From Chelydra serpentina (lineage: Eukaryota; Chordata; Testudines; Chelydridae): 64,000 nt of DNA. The notes below the pieces were generated by a model. It made no database searches, was not told the origin of the DNA, and saw only the letters and a program-made list of their open reading frames with translations. Shown here piece by piece: positions 13,441 through 24,717 of this stretch. The number at the start of each line of letters is the position of its first letter. Position 1 is the stretch's first letter. The position numbers and the translations under genes were made by a program. Location of the stretch: contig JBAIAC010000057.1 of NCBI GenBank assembly GCA_037349315.1, positions 1,798,001 to 1,862,000 of the forward strand. The letters run 5' to 3'.

Positions 13441-13726
13441 CACATACGAATCCTCTTAAACAGTGGGCTGGTTAATCTTCGTTTCATGGCCAGGTAGTCC
13501 GTGCAAAGAATAAATTGCAGTCATGAGTGTGTATTGAAAAAGCGGCCATTTCTTCCGTGAATGATGAGGCCTCACTCAGGGATGTCCGAGTTCTCCCATT
13601 TGTATGCTTAGTGGAGGCACTAATTAACCCAGTGCATCAAACAGCCACCTTGCCAAATGCTGTAGCAAAAGAAATAGAAATAGACGACATGGCAAAGCCC
13701 CATGGGCAGGCCCTTCACTTCAGAAC
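13441..13726 (+). repeat. Unidentified 286-bp repeat, copy A of an inverted pair
   Basis: It matches the reverse complement of 15048-15334 end to end at roughly 85% identity by eye, with a 39-nt identical block at 13661-13699. A 60-residue frame is open in the same sense in both copies. Almost every difference inside it changes the amino acid, so no coding constraint is seen. I do not recognise the family. Confidence 0.8.
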
Positions 13727-14501
13727 GCACTGCACAGCCACCACCGCCTTCCCTTCCGTGCATCTCTTCCTGATACCCCACGCCTGCTGCCTTGCCTATG
13801 AGTAGGGGACTGGCCTAATACATGGAAGAATGTAGATTACATGTATCGGGAGAGAACCCTCAGGCACTGGGAGCACAATGTTCTCTCCTCAGTCCCAGAG
13901 TCCTGTGCCAGCTCATGCATCCAGTGCAACAAGGAGCCAGAAGCCCCAAAAAACCAGGTGTGGCTTAAACAGTATTGTGGACGTGTTTCATGCGCAGTCT
14001 GCTTGACAAATTTATATTCCTGTCACATCCAGCGTGAGGACAGAATTTCTTTACACCCTCCATCCCCATCCTCTCCAACACATGGCAAATTTCATCAAAG
14101 AAACAGACCGAGCCTGTGATGTGTTCTCCAAATCCGCTCCTGCTTGCTCGGCTGATGGTATCTGCCTGGATGATGCATGCTGCTATCTTGTGCAAACATA
14201 TGGGAAGGGAGATTGAGGAGAGAGATTCTCCAACCGTTTGTCATGGAAAAAATAAATGACAAGACTGAGCAAGCACTGCCCCCTTACATGCCTCTTCAAA
14301 AGAGCTCTCACTTTGGAGAGCATGGGAGTTTCCTACCATCCCTTCCATTATTAAAAGAGCTACAGACCTCGGTGATCCATTCCCAAAGGGGTAATAATTT
14401 CCCTTAACCCAGAGTTGTAGGAAATAGATTTGTAATGCACATGCAAAGAGAGAAGGGTCACATGCCGAGGCTCAAGTTTGTTTGGTAGAAACCTAGTCCA
14501 G

Positions 14502-15025
14502 CTTCAGAGGGGTAGCCGTGTTAGTCTGGATCTGTAAAAGTGGCAAAGAGTCTTGTGGCACCTTATAGACTAACAGACGTATTGGAGCATAAGCTTTCGT
14601 GGGTGAATACCCACTTCTTCAGATGCATGTAGTGGAAATTTCCAGAGGCATGTATAAATATGCAAGCAAGAATCAGGCTAGGGATAATGAGGTTAGTTCA
14701 ATCAGGGAGGGTGAGGCCCTCTTCTAGCAGTTAAGGTGTGAACACCAAGAGAGGAGAAACTGCTTTTGTAGTTGGCTAGCCATTCACAGTCTTTGTTTAA
14801 TCCTGAGCTGATGGTGTCAAATTTGGAAATGAACTGAAGCTCAGCAGTTTCTCTTTGAAGTCTGGTCCTGAAGGGTTTTTTTTGCTGCAGGATGGCTACC
14901 TTTAAATCTACTATTGTGTGTCTGCTATTGTGTGTCCAGTTTGTATTTTTGAGCCCCTTGGGGCCCCACCAGATTAAATCCAATCCAGAAACCTGACCCA
15001 GACCCTCCTTCTCCAGTTCCATGCA
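14502..15025 (-). mobile_element. Penelope-like element remnant (C-terminal coding end and 3' tip)
   Basis: On the minus strand, 14920-14760 encodes HTIVDLKVAILQQKKPF and LQRETAELQFISKFD, the end of the PLE polyprotein just after the GIY-YIG endonuclease. The 3' tip (14502-14640) has the AGCATAAGCTTTCGTGGGTG and CCACTTCTTCAGATGCATG signatures. The reverse transcriptase part is missing, so it is a dead 5'-truncated copy. The right boundary is uncertain and abuts repeat copy B. Confidence 0.8.
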
Positions 15026-15047
15026 TCACAGTACTCGTCCTGCAATA

Positions 15048-15334
15048 GTTCTGAAGTGAAGGGCCTGGACATGAGGCTTTGCCATGTCGTCTATTTCTAT
15101 TTCTTTTGCTACATCATTTAGCAAGCTGGCTGTTTGATACATTGGGTTAATTAGTGCCTCCACTAAGCATACAACTGGGTGAATTCGGACATCCCTGAGT
15201 GAGGTCTCATCATTCACGGACGAAATCACTGCCTTTTAAATACACACTCGTGGCTGCAATTTACTCCTTCCGTAGAGTACCTGGCCATGAAACAAATATT
15301 AACCAACCAACTGTTTTAAGAGGACTTGTATGTG
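15048..15334 (-). repeat. Unidentified 287-bp repeat, copy B of an inverted pair
   Basis: Reverse-complement partner of 13441-13726, of nearly equal length. The two copies lie 1.3 kb apart with a PLE remnant between them, next to this copy. They could fold into a long imperfect hairpin. Confidence 0.8.
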
Positions 15335-15899
15335 CATCTGTTTCTGTGGGACCTTCCTAAACCAATGCATATGCCTAACCAATTTTTGTTACAGCGTGTG
15401 TAAAAGACACTTCAAAAGATGATCTTAAGCCAGTTGGGATCGTGTTATAAAGAAAACAAAATTACTTCTTTTCATCCTAACAGATTTTTGAATGAGCAAA
15501 TGAAGACAAAAGTTCACATCATCTGCCAGTCCAGAAAATGTGTAGTCCCCATTCCAGTGGAATGTCTGCCAATAGTAAAAAAAAAAGACCCCATTTCTTA
15601 GCTATAGCAAAATATAGTAGATGCATCTCTAATGTCTCTGTGCATCTGTTTATGTAGAAATGTAAAGCCTGTTTGACAGTTAAACATATCTCAGAAGGGA
15701 CACAGATTGCCTGTGGTGCTTGAAAGTTGGAGAGAGTGAAACATAGTCCCTAAAACACTCTCTCTCCTCTGTCATTGGGTGGAAAGATAAAGGGATAAGC
15801 CGAATTCAGGTTGTTATTATTCAGACTAATTTAACAGACGTATTGGGAGTCTGTCATAATAGCCACTTCTGCACGGTGTGATTGTGCATTGTTGAAATG

Positions 15900-16030
15900 T
15901 ACAAATATACTTTTATTGGAAGTTCTTTGGGGCAAAGATGCTCTAGTTGTTGTGTGTTTGGGGCAGCACCAGGCACAACGGGGTCGTGGTCTGTGACTGG
16001 GCTCCCAGGCGCTACCTCAATACAAATGGG
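15900..16030 (+). mobile_element. LINE/SINE 3' tail (CR1/L3-like family)
   Basis: It contains GCAGCACCAGGCACAACGGG and GGGCTCCCAGGCGCTAC, ending near AATACAAAT. This is a widespread amniote repeat tail. The same tail type recurs at about 62610-62765. Confidence 0.6.
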
Positions 16031-16094
16031 AAATAATGCGAGGGAGTTTCTGTAGTGTTATTGTCTTTCAGGATACTGATAGTTAGGACATGAG

Positions 16095-16165
16095 AAAACA
16101 ACTTAGCTCCTCTGTGCCTCAGTTTACCTAGTTGGTAAAAGAGGCATAGGGGGCACTTGTGGGGC
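16095..16165 (+). mobile_element. MIR-like fragment
   Basis: The core signature CTGTGCCTCAGTTTACCT is followed by a short decayed tail, about 350 bp before the S2 exon. Confidence 0.6.
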
Positions 16166-16514
16166 TAACGGTTGTTAATAGCATTTTTCATCTGAGGATC
16201 TCCAGTTATTGTGCAGTCATTAATTAAGTGCAAAGCATCATTGTTGTTAGTAATAGTTGTGATTACATCTGGTGTGTTAGACAGCCTCAGATTACTCTGT
16301 TTTTCCTTTAACGAGAAGGATGCCAACATTAACCCATTGGCTTTCCCACACCCGCCACTGACATTCTTGTACATTCTGGTTCTCTCCTGTGGCTTTAACT
16401 TTAGTGGTATCCTTGTCACAATTTGGAATTTTCCAGACACTGTTTAGCAGCGAAAGAATAAAAGGCTAATTCATTTCTGGGGGTGGGTGGGACGGCTTGT
16501 TATTGTTGTTCCAG

Positions 16515-16737
16515 AAATCCAAAATTTCCACCTTCGAAAAGATGTGGGCGTTCATGAGCAGCAAGCCATCAGCACTCGTTAAAAATAACGAGGAAGGAAT
16601 CCAGCGAGCCCTCACTGCAGAATACGCCCTCCTAATGGAGTCCACCACGATTGAATATATCACACAAAGGAACTGCAACCTGACCCAGATTGGAGGGCTG
16701 ATTGACTCCAAAGGCTACGGGGTTGGAACTCCCATGG
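16515..16737 (+). CDS. GRIK3: GRIK3 coding exon: S2 ligand-binding lobe
   Basis: This 223-bp exon encodes 74 full codons plus one base of the next glycine. The acceptor AG is at 16513-16514 and the donor GTAAGT starts at 16738. It begins [11 protein letters not shown] and ends [14 protein letters not shown] (residues 41-48) contains the glutamate-binding acidic residue, which pairs with the ligand's amino group in this family. [10 protein letters not shown] follows, and its Cys54 is one half of the conserved S2 disulfide whose partner lies in the next exon. The wording [20 protein letters not shown] fits GluK3 better than GluK1 or GluK2, which differ at the Phe-Glu and Lys-Pro positions from memory. 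No frameshift or stop is present. Confidence 0.95.
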
Positions 16738-16981
16738 GTAAGTGACAATGGTGCAGTTTGTGTACACGGCCCGGAGAGGGGCTGCTTAGCATAAACACAA
16801 CAGCTGGCGTTGAGCTAATCACTCCCAGCCATGTATTTCTGAATAAAACACCCAGGAGTATCTGCCGGGTGCACAGGAGGACGCTCAGCTCTGCTTAAAC
16901 AGACACGCTGCCTACACTTGGTGGCTTTTGTCCTCCTTCCCCGCTGCGTGTGTAACCGCATCCGCTCTGCCTCCCCCGCAG
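16738..16981 (+). other. GRIK3: GRIK3 short intron (244 bp)
   Basis: It starts GTAAGT and ends with the pyrimidine-rich CTCCCCCGCAG acceptor. No repeat or other feature is seen. Confidence 0.93.
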
Positions 16982-17232
16982 GCTCGCCGTACCGGGATAA
17001 GATCACCATCGCTATTCTCCAGCTCCAGGAGGAAGACAAGCTGCACATAATGAAAGAGAAATGGTGGCGAGGGAACGGCTGCCCCGAGGAGGAGAGCAAA
17101 GAGGCCAGCGCTCTGGGGATACAGAACGTGGGTGGGATTTTCATCGTCCTGGCAGCAGGCTTGGTGCTGTCGGTCTTCGTGGCGATGATCGAGTTCATCT
17201 ACAAGCTGCGCAAGACAGCAGAGCGTGAGCAG
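16982..17232 (+). CDS. GRIK3: GRIK3 coding exon: end of S2 lobe and M4 transmembrane helix
   Basis: This 251-bp exon completes a split glycine codon and encodes 84 residues. The acceptor AG is at 16980-16981 and the donor GTATTG starts at 17233. [20 protein letters not shown] and [10 protein letters not shown] complete the S2 lobe, and Cys34 should pair with Cys54 of the preceding exon. Residues 53-74 form the M4 helix. A basic stop-transfer stretch ([10 protein letters not shown]) begins the cytoplasmic tail. The helix contains [10 protein letters not shown]. Kainate subunits that I remember have a glycine where Ile70 lies, while AMPA receptors have Ile. The very short upstream intron (244 bp) contrasts with the 11.6-kb intron before it. 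Confidence 0.95.
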
Positions 17233-18350
17233 GTATTGGCGCCGTCGGTCTCCCGGCCCCCTCCCTGCAGGCCTGGGAGCCTAGCCCGGGTCCCAGGGTT
17301 GGCCTGTCGCAGGAGCCTGGGAGTTGTGCTCAGGGCGCACCCAGCTCGGAGAGCTGAAAGGCCGGTCGCATTGCCACCTGCTGCATGGGCAGGAGGGCCC
17401 TGGCTGTGTCAGGGCCCTGAGCACCACGCAGCCTCACCAGCTGGGGAAAAGTCCTGGCAGCCCAGAGCAGGGAGAAAATGAAGATGCCATAGGGTGAGAC
17501 TCACAGCTCCTCTCCCCATACTGTCTGGCTTGGATGCCCTAACCAAATCCCCCATCTGGAAGGATGTTGCCTCCAGGGAGGGGACGACGGACTGTACCTG
17601 CCTTGGGCTAGGTATGGCCTGGTGCGGAAGAAGGTGGATAGGAAAGAGAAGGCCAGTGACTTGCAGGGAGCCGCCCTGTAGCCAATGCAATATGCATCTC
17701 CCAGGGAAACAAGACACCCAGTCACCCAAATGGGCTTGGAGAGCTGCAACTCCGAGAGCCACGAAAACGTCGTCCTGCCATGCTATGGCAATTGTCCTGG
17801 TGAAACCAGGGAACTGGCCTAGTATTCCCTGCACGATTCCTCATGTATTAACCCTTTATACACTATTTATAAATGGATTCTAAACAGAAAGTGTGGCCAG
17901 GCCCACCTCTCATGCTTGCCTTATGCCCTCGATGGAAGAGGGTTTACGCCCCTCGTACATTTTTACCTTGTGCTGCATATTCAGCGATGTTACGCATAAC
18001 GTAATCATTGTAGAACTTCTATAACCAGAGACTGAAATAAGCTGGCATAAGCAAAACCCAGTAATCCCAGGTCAGGCTGAGCAGTCCCGTGATACTCAGC
18101 ATGCCACCGCATCCTGACTCCCAGGGAACAGGGAATACCCCTGCACTTTCCTACAGTAACCTATGCTTTGTCTTTAGCCAGTCTCAATATACTGAAGGGG
18201 AAATCTCACCCCTGTGCATAGGGGCCCACAAATGGCCTCCCCAGCCCTGTGCAGAATGGTGCATAGGACGCATGCTGGCCCTCTGCGCAGACAGTTCTTG
18301 GAAGTACCTTCCTGGGAGTAACAAAACCCTTTGCCTCCCCTCTTCCCCAG
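17233..18350 (+). other. GRIK3: GRIK3 intron (1,118 bp)
   Basis: It starts GTATTG and ends TCTTCCCCAG. It is GC-rich in its first half. No repeat is recognised and no alternative tail exon could be assigned with confidence. Confidence 0.9.
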
Positions 18351-18545
18351 CGCTCCTTCTGCAGCGCCATGGCCGACGAGATCCGGTTGTCGCTCACCTG
18401 CCAGCGGAGGGTCAAACACAAAGCCCAGCCACCCATCATGGTGAAGACGGACGCCGTGATCAACATGCACACGTTCAACGACAGACGGCTACCGGGGAAG
18501 GACAGCATGACATGCAATACTGGGCTGACGCCTGTGTTTCCATAG
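18351..18545 (+). CDS. GRIK3: GRIK3 last coding exon: cytoplasmic C-terminal tail and stop
   Basis: The exon starts after a pyrimidine tract ending AG at 18349-18350. It encodes 64 residues followed by TAG at 18543-18545. It reads [11 protein letters not shown], then a basic segment CQRRVKHK, then [17 protein letters not shown], and ends TPVFP. The RRLPGK region is shared with GluK2, whose tail stops shortly after it. The extra residues after KDSM are the GluK3a-type ending. The tail carries trafficking and scaffold signals in kainate receptors. A second GluK3 tail isoform in rodents comes from an insertion before this exon; I did not identify a matching alternative exon in the 1.1-kb intron, though none is excluded. 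Confidence 0.94.
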   Translation, partial: RSFCSAMADEIRLSLTCQRRVKHKAQPPIMVKTDAVINMHTFNDRRLPGKDSMTCNTGLTPVFP

Positions 18546-18897
18546 GGAACCGGGGCTGGGGCAGAGGGAGGGACTTGCTGGAGACGGGATTGGATGCTCT
18601 CTCCATTAGGGAGGAAGGGATAAAAATCCTGGTTTGGTTCGGTTTCAAGAACAAGGCCTTTAACACAACTCCATCGGTCGCCGGAACAGGAACTTCAGAG
18701 CATGGACTGTAACCTGGTTTTATTTTTTAAAAAAAGTCTTAGATCCTATAGGCCTCATGGAGTCCAAACACACTACACATCCGGGAGTCTGATGTTTACA
18801 TATTGAACACACATGGAGGCAAGCGAGAATCAAGCTGGACTGACCCTCAGTGGATAACGAGGAGCCCCCCGAGACTTCAGGCTTCCTTTAGCATGGC

Positions 18898-18903
18898 AAT
18901 AAA
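18898..18903 (+). terminator. GRIK3: Candidate proximal poly(A) signal
   Basis: Canonical AATAAA 353 bp after the GRIK3 stop codon. More AATAAA hexamers follow in an AT-rich stretch at about 19006-19018. Their use cannot be judged from sequence alone. Confidence 0.4.
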
Positions 18904-19424
18904 AAAGAAACATTTTGTGAGTACAGTACAGATGTGGAGTGAAGGACAGTCCACGTGAGCATCTATTCTGAACTGACGTACACAGCACATTTAGGGGGGA
19001 AAATATAAATAAATAAAACGATTGTCAAAGCTGCTGCCTTCTCTCGAAGCAGTCCACCGTGACCTTTTACCTCAGTGCTGTGCTGGCTTCTTGTCCTCGA
19101 GAGCGGGAAGTCCACGTGTGCGTGTGATGCAAAAAGGCGTGTGGAAATACATCGGAGTCAGACAGCGGCTAAGAAGGGGCAAGTGATCTTCAATGGACTC
19201 CCAGACACAGGGCATAGGATTAAGGTCGTGCACCAAAAACTGCTGCCATATGAAAACAAAAAACAAAATCCTTCTGTGCCAATTTCCCCTGCAATGCCAG
19301 GACAGGATTGTGATCTTCAGGTCACCAGCTCCTTCACAGCCTGTGGGAAGGTAACGTTCCCCTTAGAAAAATCTATAGACTTCAGCATTAACACGAAGGG
19401 AAAGTGAGGGAGCTGTTTCTGGGA

Positions 19425-19955
19425 AGCTAATGGGTAAGTCTACTCTGCAATGTAAACCCAGGATTAATTGAATTCAAGTTTGTTAACCTAGGGCTTGAGT
19501 GTCTACACTCATTGGTAACCCCAGGTTAGGAATTGTTGAATCCTGGGTCTCAGCCCGGGGCTCCAGCATCTACACTGCATTACGTGGGATCGAGTCCAAC
19601 CACCCATATCCCAGGCCTCCTAGCGCTCTCCAAAAACGCAGCCACTCTAGCCATTTGTTCGTGGTGCAGTGTGGGAAAACTCGACTGTCCAGAGGACAAA
19701 GAAAGTCGGCCTATGGGATTGTGGGATATTTCTGGCAGACTCCTAGAGCATGAGTCCAGTGGCGCTGTGTCTACATTGCAGAGCAATAGGGCTTGGACCC
19801 TGGGTCCCGGCTTGACTCAGGCTTGGACTCTCCACCTCCAGGGGCTCCTGGGACCGAGTCCTGGGTTAGTGCGCTTTGTGTGTAGACTGAAAGGGGTTCG
19901 GCTTGAAGCCTGAGTTCAAACCCTGGGCTTACATTGCAATGTAGACACACCAAAT
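19425..19955. mobile_element. Non-autonomous DNA transposon with GTCTAC-type termini
   Basis: The left end GGGTAAGTCTACTCTGCAAT and the reverse complement of the right end (GGTGTGTCTACATTGCAATG) match over about 28 bp, including a following AAACCC/AAGCCC block. The interior has no transposase frame. I could not settle the target duplication, so the superfamily is open. The termini resemble those at 36786-36988. Confidence 0.75.
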
Positions 19956-21963
19956 GTTACGAACTCCAGCAAGTTTGATGGCGGTGAATTGTGGCTGCGT
20001 TGGTTTCATATTCCTGACAGGCGGTGAGAGCCGGGTGGTTGGTTTGGTTTAAAATTAATGTTTAATTTGGAGGGTTTGTGGGACATCCCAGACTTGCAAA
20101 GAAGATCTTGGTCCAAATAGACAGGACCAGTCTTGGGTCAAACAGCACCCTGGATGAGCCAGAACGTCTCACTGTTGCTCGCCCAGTGCACTCACTGTCC
20201 TACCGCACAACTGCAGTGCCACTGTACGCTACCAAAAACCCACCAAACAACCAACTCCCATTTAAAACATTCTCCATGAATGGCACTCAGATTTTCAGCA
20301 GCGACCTAGGTTGCTTGTCCCACAAGGCTGGTCCTGCAGATGCATTCAGTCAGAATTACCAAAGACATGTGAGCTGATTTAGAGGTAATCTTTGCGTCGG
20401 GTTTGTTTTTTCGTTTTGTTTTTTATTTTTTGCGTTCTGCCCCCCTCCGAGCATCACACAACAGCGTTCAATGTGATATTTCCCTGGCTCATTTCCTTCC
20501 CGGCCCTTTGCAGAACCAGCGATGGGCTGCAAGGTGCAGGATACTTTTCTACAACGCTGTGGGGAATGCGCTGAAAAGATGAGTTCAGGGATTTGACGCT
20601 GCCCCATTATGGGGAGGATTTAGTCTGGAGGAAAACGATGCTCAGCTTCCTCTTTTAATGCAACATCACTAGAGATCTGCCATAGGGACTCCCTGCACCT
20701 TCCAGGCTCTCCCATCAGAACAGAGGCTAATCCTCTCGGCTGATGTTCCCTCCCACATGCAGGGCCAACACGAAGCTTATACAACACTTAAGTCCTATTT
20801 TGAGGGCTTTAGCGGGGCTTTAAGTAATGCCTTGTGCTTGGTCTCTTCACGGGGTAAATCTTACCCTACATAGTGTGAATTTAGGAAGGTTTTATGGCTA
20901 CAGCAGGAGTCAGCTGCTAAACTAATCCAATTTTTCATGTTCTTATTTAGAAACATTTGTAGAGACTTCGCCTGATCCCAAAGGAACAGATCTGTTTGCA
21001 GTTGCAGTCTAAGACACACTACAATTTTTGCCCCTCTTTATTTTCTTTCTTCAGTTTTAGTTTTTAGGATGGTGGAGTTTGGGCTGAATTAGCACGTTTT
21101 CTCCAGGGAGAACGGTGGCTGTTTTTCACCAGAGAGCGTACTTTGGTTTGGTTTCTTCTCACAATGAAAAAAGGCAATGTTTTATCCTGAAATAAAATGG
21201 TAGCTTTTCTTCCATATGACCCTGATAAAAATTAGCCATTTGGCAGAGAATTTGCCCCTATTCTCACCTTTTCTTTTCATAGACGCCATGACAAGTTAGA
21301 GGTGAAACTTGCCAACTCACTGCGGGTGTCAGACTCCTCCGAGTTTGGTGATCCAGGGTGAAATATACCCCAGTGCAGTGGGCCATGCCCCACTTAAATC
21401 CCTTTTCATCCCTCAAACCAGGCAGAATGGGATTGAAGGGGGACGTAAGTGGGGTGTAGGCTTTGTGCCAGCCTCCTTCAGAGGGGGAACACCATCCCGA
21501 GAGCAATAGGCACCAATTTGATTGCTGACGCACAGAAAGAAACTCCCTTTAATTGTGACAAGGTAGGTGACTTAAGCCATTTTTTGCCCTGCCACCTCAT
21601 ACCTGTCTCCATTCCCAGCCTCACTCAAGCTGAGTTTAGACCTCTTTTGTTTGACTTCAAAAAAACTGGCTGACTTCAAATTCAGTGTTTGATTCAAAGA
21701 GGTTGGATCCCAACAGCAATATCATCTCTGTCGCTAAAACAACAATAAATGAAGAAATGTACCAAGAGCAGAAAGTGGGGTGGAAAAAGTACCTCCTTGC
21801 CCCAAAACTAATTATTTTTCTTCTCCATCTCTTTGCACATCTGGCAGCATTTCAGACAGGCAGTTTTTGCACTTTCTTCTGGGCTTTCCAAGCTCTTAGA
21901 AATAGATTTCACAATTTCACAATCAAGGGGAAGTTAAAAGCAAAGCCAAAACCCTGCTGGACT

Positions 21964-21967
<4 letters not shown>

Positions 21968-21996
<29 letters not shown>
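21968..21996 (+). repeat. A29 homopolymer
   Basis: An uninterrupted run of A. The sequence before it is not a recognised retrotransposon or retrocopy. Confidence 0.9.
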
Positions 21997-21998
<2 letters not shown>

Positions 21999-23232
21999 GT
22001 CCTCTCTCTCTCTAAATGCCCCAACAGGGTGAGTAGTAACAAGACTGTACAAAATAGCATCCATTTCACTCCTTAGAAGATTATTTTAAAGAATAAAATG
22101 TAACCAACACCATTTACTTATCACAAACAATGCGATGAGTGAGTTTCTGTCACCGTCGTCCCAAAGTTACAGGAGACCATGTGGAATTACCAGTGCTTGT
22201 GACCAGCAAGAAAAATCCCTGCAGATTAACCTTTTCTCTTCTAGCTCCACAATTATAGTAAATTGGCCATGAAAGAATAGCCCATTTCATGCTTCTAAAT
22301 GTTTAAAATCCGGAGTATTAAACCTTTCTCCATATTCAGCAGCAAGCAGCTGTTCTGTAGGGCTGAAAGTCTCCTGGACTGTAGAGGAAATAGCCAGAAG
22401 CCAGACACACACGGGTGTACAGGTTAGTGACAGAATGGACAGCAGAACCACAAGGAGTCCTAAAGGTGCTGGCGTGTGTCCCCAGCAGGGGCCGGGGAGG
22501 CGTCTGGACCCAGCTGTGTAAATAGCAAAGGGGCGCTGTGGAATGCACAGAGGGGGATGTAGGTGGATCAAAGCCAGGAGGAGGGCACTCAATAGAGATG
22601 AGTGAATCTGTAACTGCGGAAAGGTGGGGGCAACACCTCTCATGTAATCCACAGCGCGAGCAACAGCAGTTCAGGCTTCTCCTCCTCCCCGCCTCGAACG
22701 CAGATTCTCCTGGGCCGTTACTGAGATGCCAAATAGCTTTCCTCGCGGTGGAGGGTCTTTCATACCCACCCACATCTGTGCAATCGGCTTCTCACTGCAA
22801 CTGCCATCCCGTAAGCTCTGCTCTCATTCATATATAGAGAGACAGACGTGCGCACATGCCTAAAAGTATATATTGTTAAAAGTATATGATACACAGACAA
22901 AGGTTTTTAAATACTAGCTGTATATATTATCAGAATGCCATCATATTTTTCTAACGCCATCTGGCAATGATCTACAAAATCCACAGGTTAGAAGTCTTGA
23001 TGTCTCCTGCCATTCTGCCCTCCTTGCCCCATCCCAAACACAAAGGGATCTCGGGTAGGGCTGGAGGCAGTTTGTGGAGCCTGGAGGGTGACTTCTCTTG
23101 TCCCAGGTGGCCGTACAAACCCTGCTCTGCTCATTCGGTTTAGCAGCTTGCAATTTCAGGCTCCTCTGAATGTCCTGGCTGCACCTCATTGTTACTGATT
23201 AATCCCATTCCCTTTGTTGAGCTACGTATGTT

Positions 23233-23319
23233 GGTCCAGATTCCCAGCCAGTGTAAACCAACTTCACTCCATTGACTTCAAAGAACAGCACCAATTTACA
23301 CCAGCTGAGGATCTGGCCC
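23233..23319. mobile_element. Short palindromic MITE-like repeat
   Basis: The left arm GGTCCAGATTCCCAGCCAGT is the imperfect reverse complement of the right arm ending CAGCTGAGGATCTGGCCC. The centre has the ATTGACTTCAA motif typical of this small amniote repeat. Related fragments are seen near 10920-10985 and 38960-39070. Confidence 0.6.
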
Positions 23320-24597
23320 ATTGCCTTTATTTGAGGGGGGGGGGGGGTCCCCCCAGTTAGATTGGTTCATTTCAACCAAAATTTAGGGATGGGGTAGTGC
23401 AATTTCTGATCTCTGTTATACTGGTATAAATCTGGCTAAAGTTGCTTTCGAGCTATGCTGCCTTTGCATTGGTATAACTGAGATCAGCATCTGTCCCCTT
23501 GCCTCCACTAATCCTTGGGGTGCATCAGGCCTTTGGACTGGCTAGGAAAGGTAAAGTGTGTGCCATGCAGTCTCTGATTGGGGAGAAGTGGTGAACTAGG
23601 AGCTAAACATACATTTGAAAGGAAACTTTGGGATGGGTAGAAAATGTAATACACACTAAAAATCCTTTGCAAATCAGTTTGTCACACACAGCACATACAT
23701 GTTTCTTAAATACATGTCACAAAGTAATTCACTTCCACTGCATATAAATCAGTCACACAAATTTGGGGGGGAGGCGTGGAAAAAAACGTTGATATAAAAT
23801 GCTGCTGTTTCAGTTCACTGTCACTCTTACAGTATACAATGTCTCCTTAGTCTCTTGTAAGACCAATGAAGCAACACAAGGATGGGTTGGTTTGGGGGGT
23901 TTCCATGGTTAAGAATCTTCCAAACTCTCACTATGGTAAAAGTTGGCTCATTTAAAAAAAAAATTTGGGGGGCTAATTTCTAGTGTAAATTTCCAGCACC
24001 CAACACTCAGCCTACATATACACCAATAGACTGAATATGCAAAGGGGCGGGGGGGGAATATATTTCAATATAGCTATTGTTCTCTCAGAGGTGTGGGGGT
24101 TGGGTCAGAAATGGTCTAATATGTGTCCGTGGTAGAGGTTTCTGCCAGGTCTGGGCCCCAGTATTTCTCCCTACAACAGACATCAGGGCCGTTCTGGCAG
24201 CTGAATTCCAGCACTGAACGTCATTATGCAGCATTTGTGATCTCACAAAGTTGAGCCATGTGCTATGTGCCAACCTGCTGTGAGAGACCAGGTCGAAACA
24301 TACTCAACACGTTTTTTGGTTTCATCCCAGCTCCCTTGCTCTGGAACGTTATGACTGGGCCTTGCGAGTTAAAGCCAGTCTGCCTGGATGATATGGATTT
24401 CTGAGCATTGTTGTAGAATGCCCTTTGCTGTCTATACTTTTCTTTGACATGTTTCTCAAAAAAACTGGTCTCTGTGACATTCAGGGGATTTTCCTTTGTG
24501 GACATGCAGAATTTCTATGAATATAGTTTTTTGTAAACATTTTGTAACAATTTTGGTTTCATAGTAACTGTGTTACTTGCTGATCATTCTAGGCTGA

Positions 24598-24607
24598 TGT
24601 AAATAAA
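24598..24607 (+). terminator. GRIK3: Candidate distal poly(A) signal 1 with overlapping Pumilio-like site
   Basis: AATAAA at 24602-24607 overlaps TGTAAATA (24598-24605), a consensus Pumilio-binding octamer. An A-rich tract follows (AGGAAAAAAAAG). Confidence 0.45.
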
Positions 24608-24717
24608 ATTTCCAGGAAAAAAAAGAAAAAAAAATTCGGATTATTTTCCTTTTTAAGACACTGTGATATATCAAAGTGCACAGTTTGCTGTATGAGGTAA
24701 TATGGTTTTAAATTTTA

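Noticed and set aside
13527..13805. 92-codon frame with a similar frame at 15229-15026 (-)
   Set aside because: The similarity comes from the inverted 286-bp repeat. Nearly all differences change amino acids, so there is no sign of coding selection.
18089..18712. 207-codon frame overlapping the last GRIK3 exon
   Set aside because: It is in a different frame from the GRIK3 tail, which is unambiguous. This frame is a shadow.
21968..21996. Poly-A tract as the end of a processed retrocopy
   Set aside because: The preceding sequence is not recognisable as a gene or retroelement, and no flanking duplication was found.
22287..22773. Two overlapping minus-strand frames (121 and 145 codons)
   Set aside because: They lie in the probable GRIK3 3' UTR, in different frames, with no recognisable protein features.
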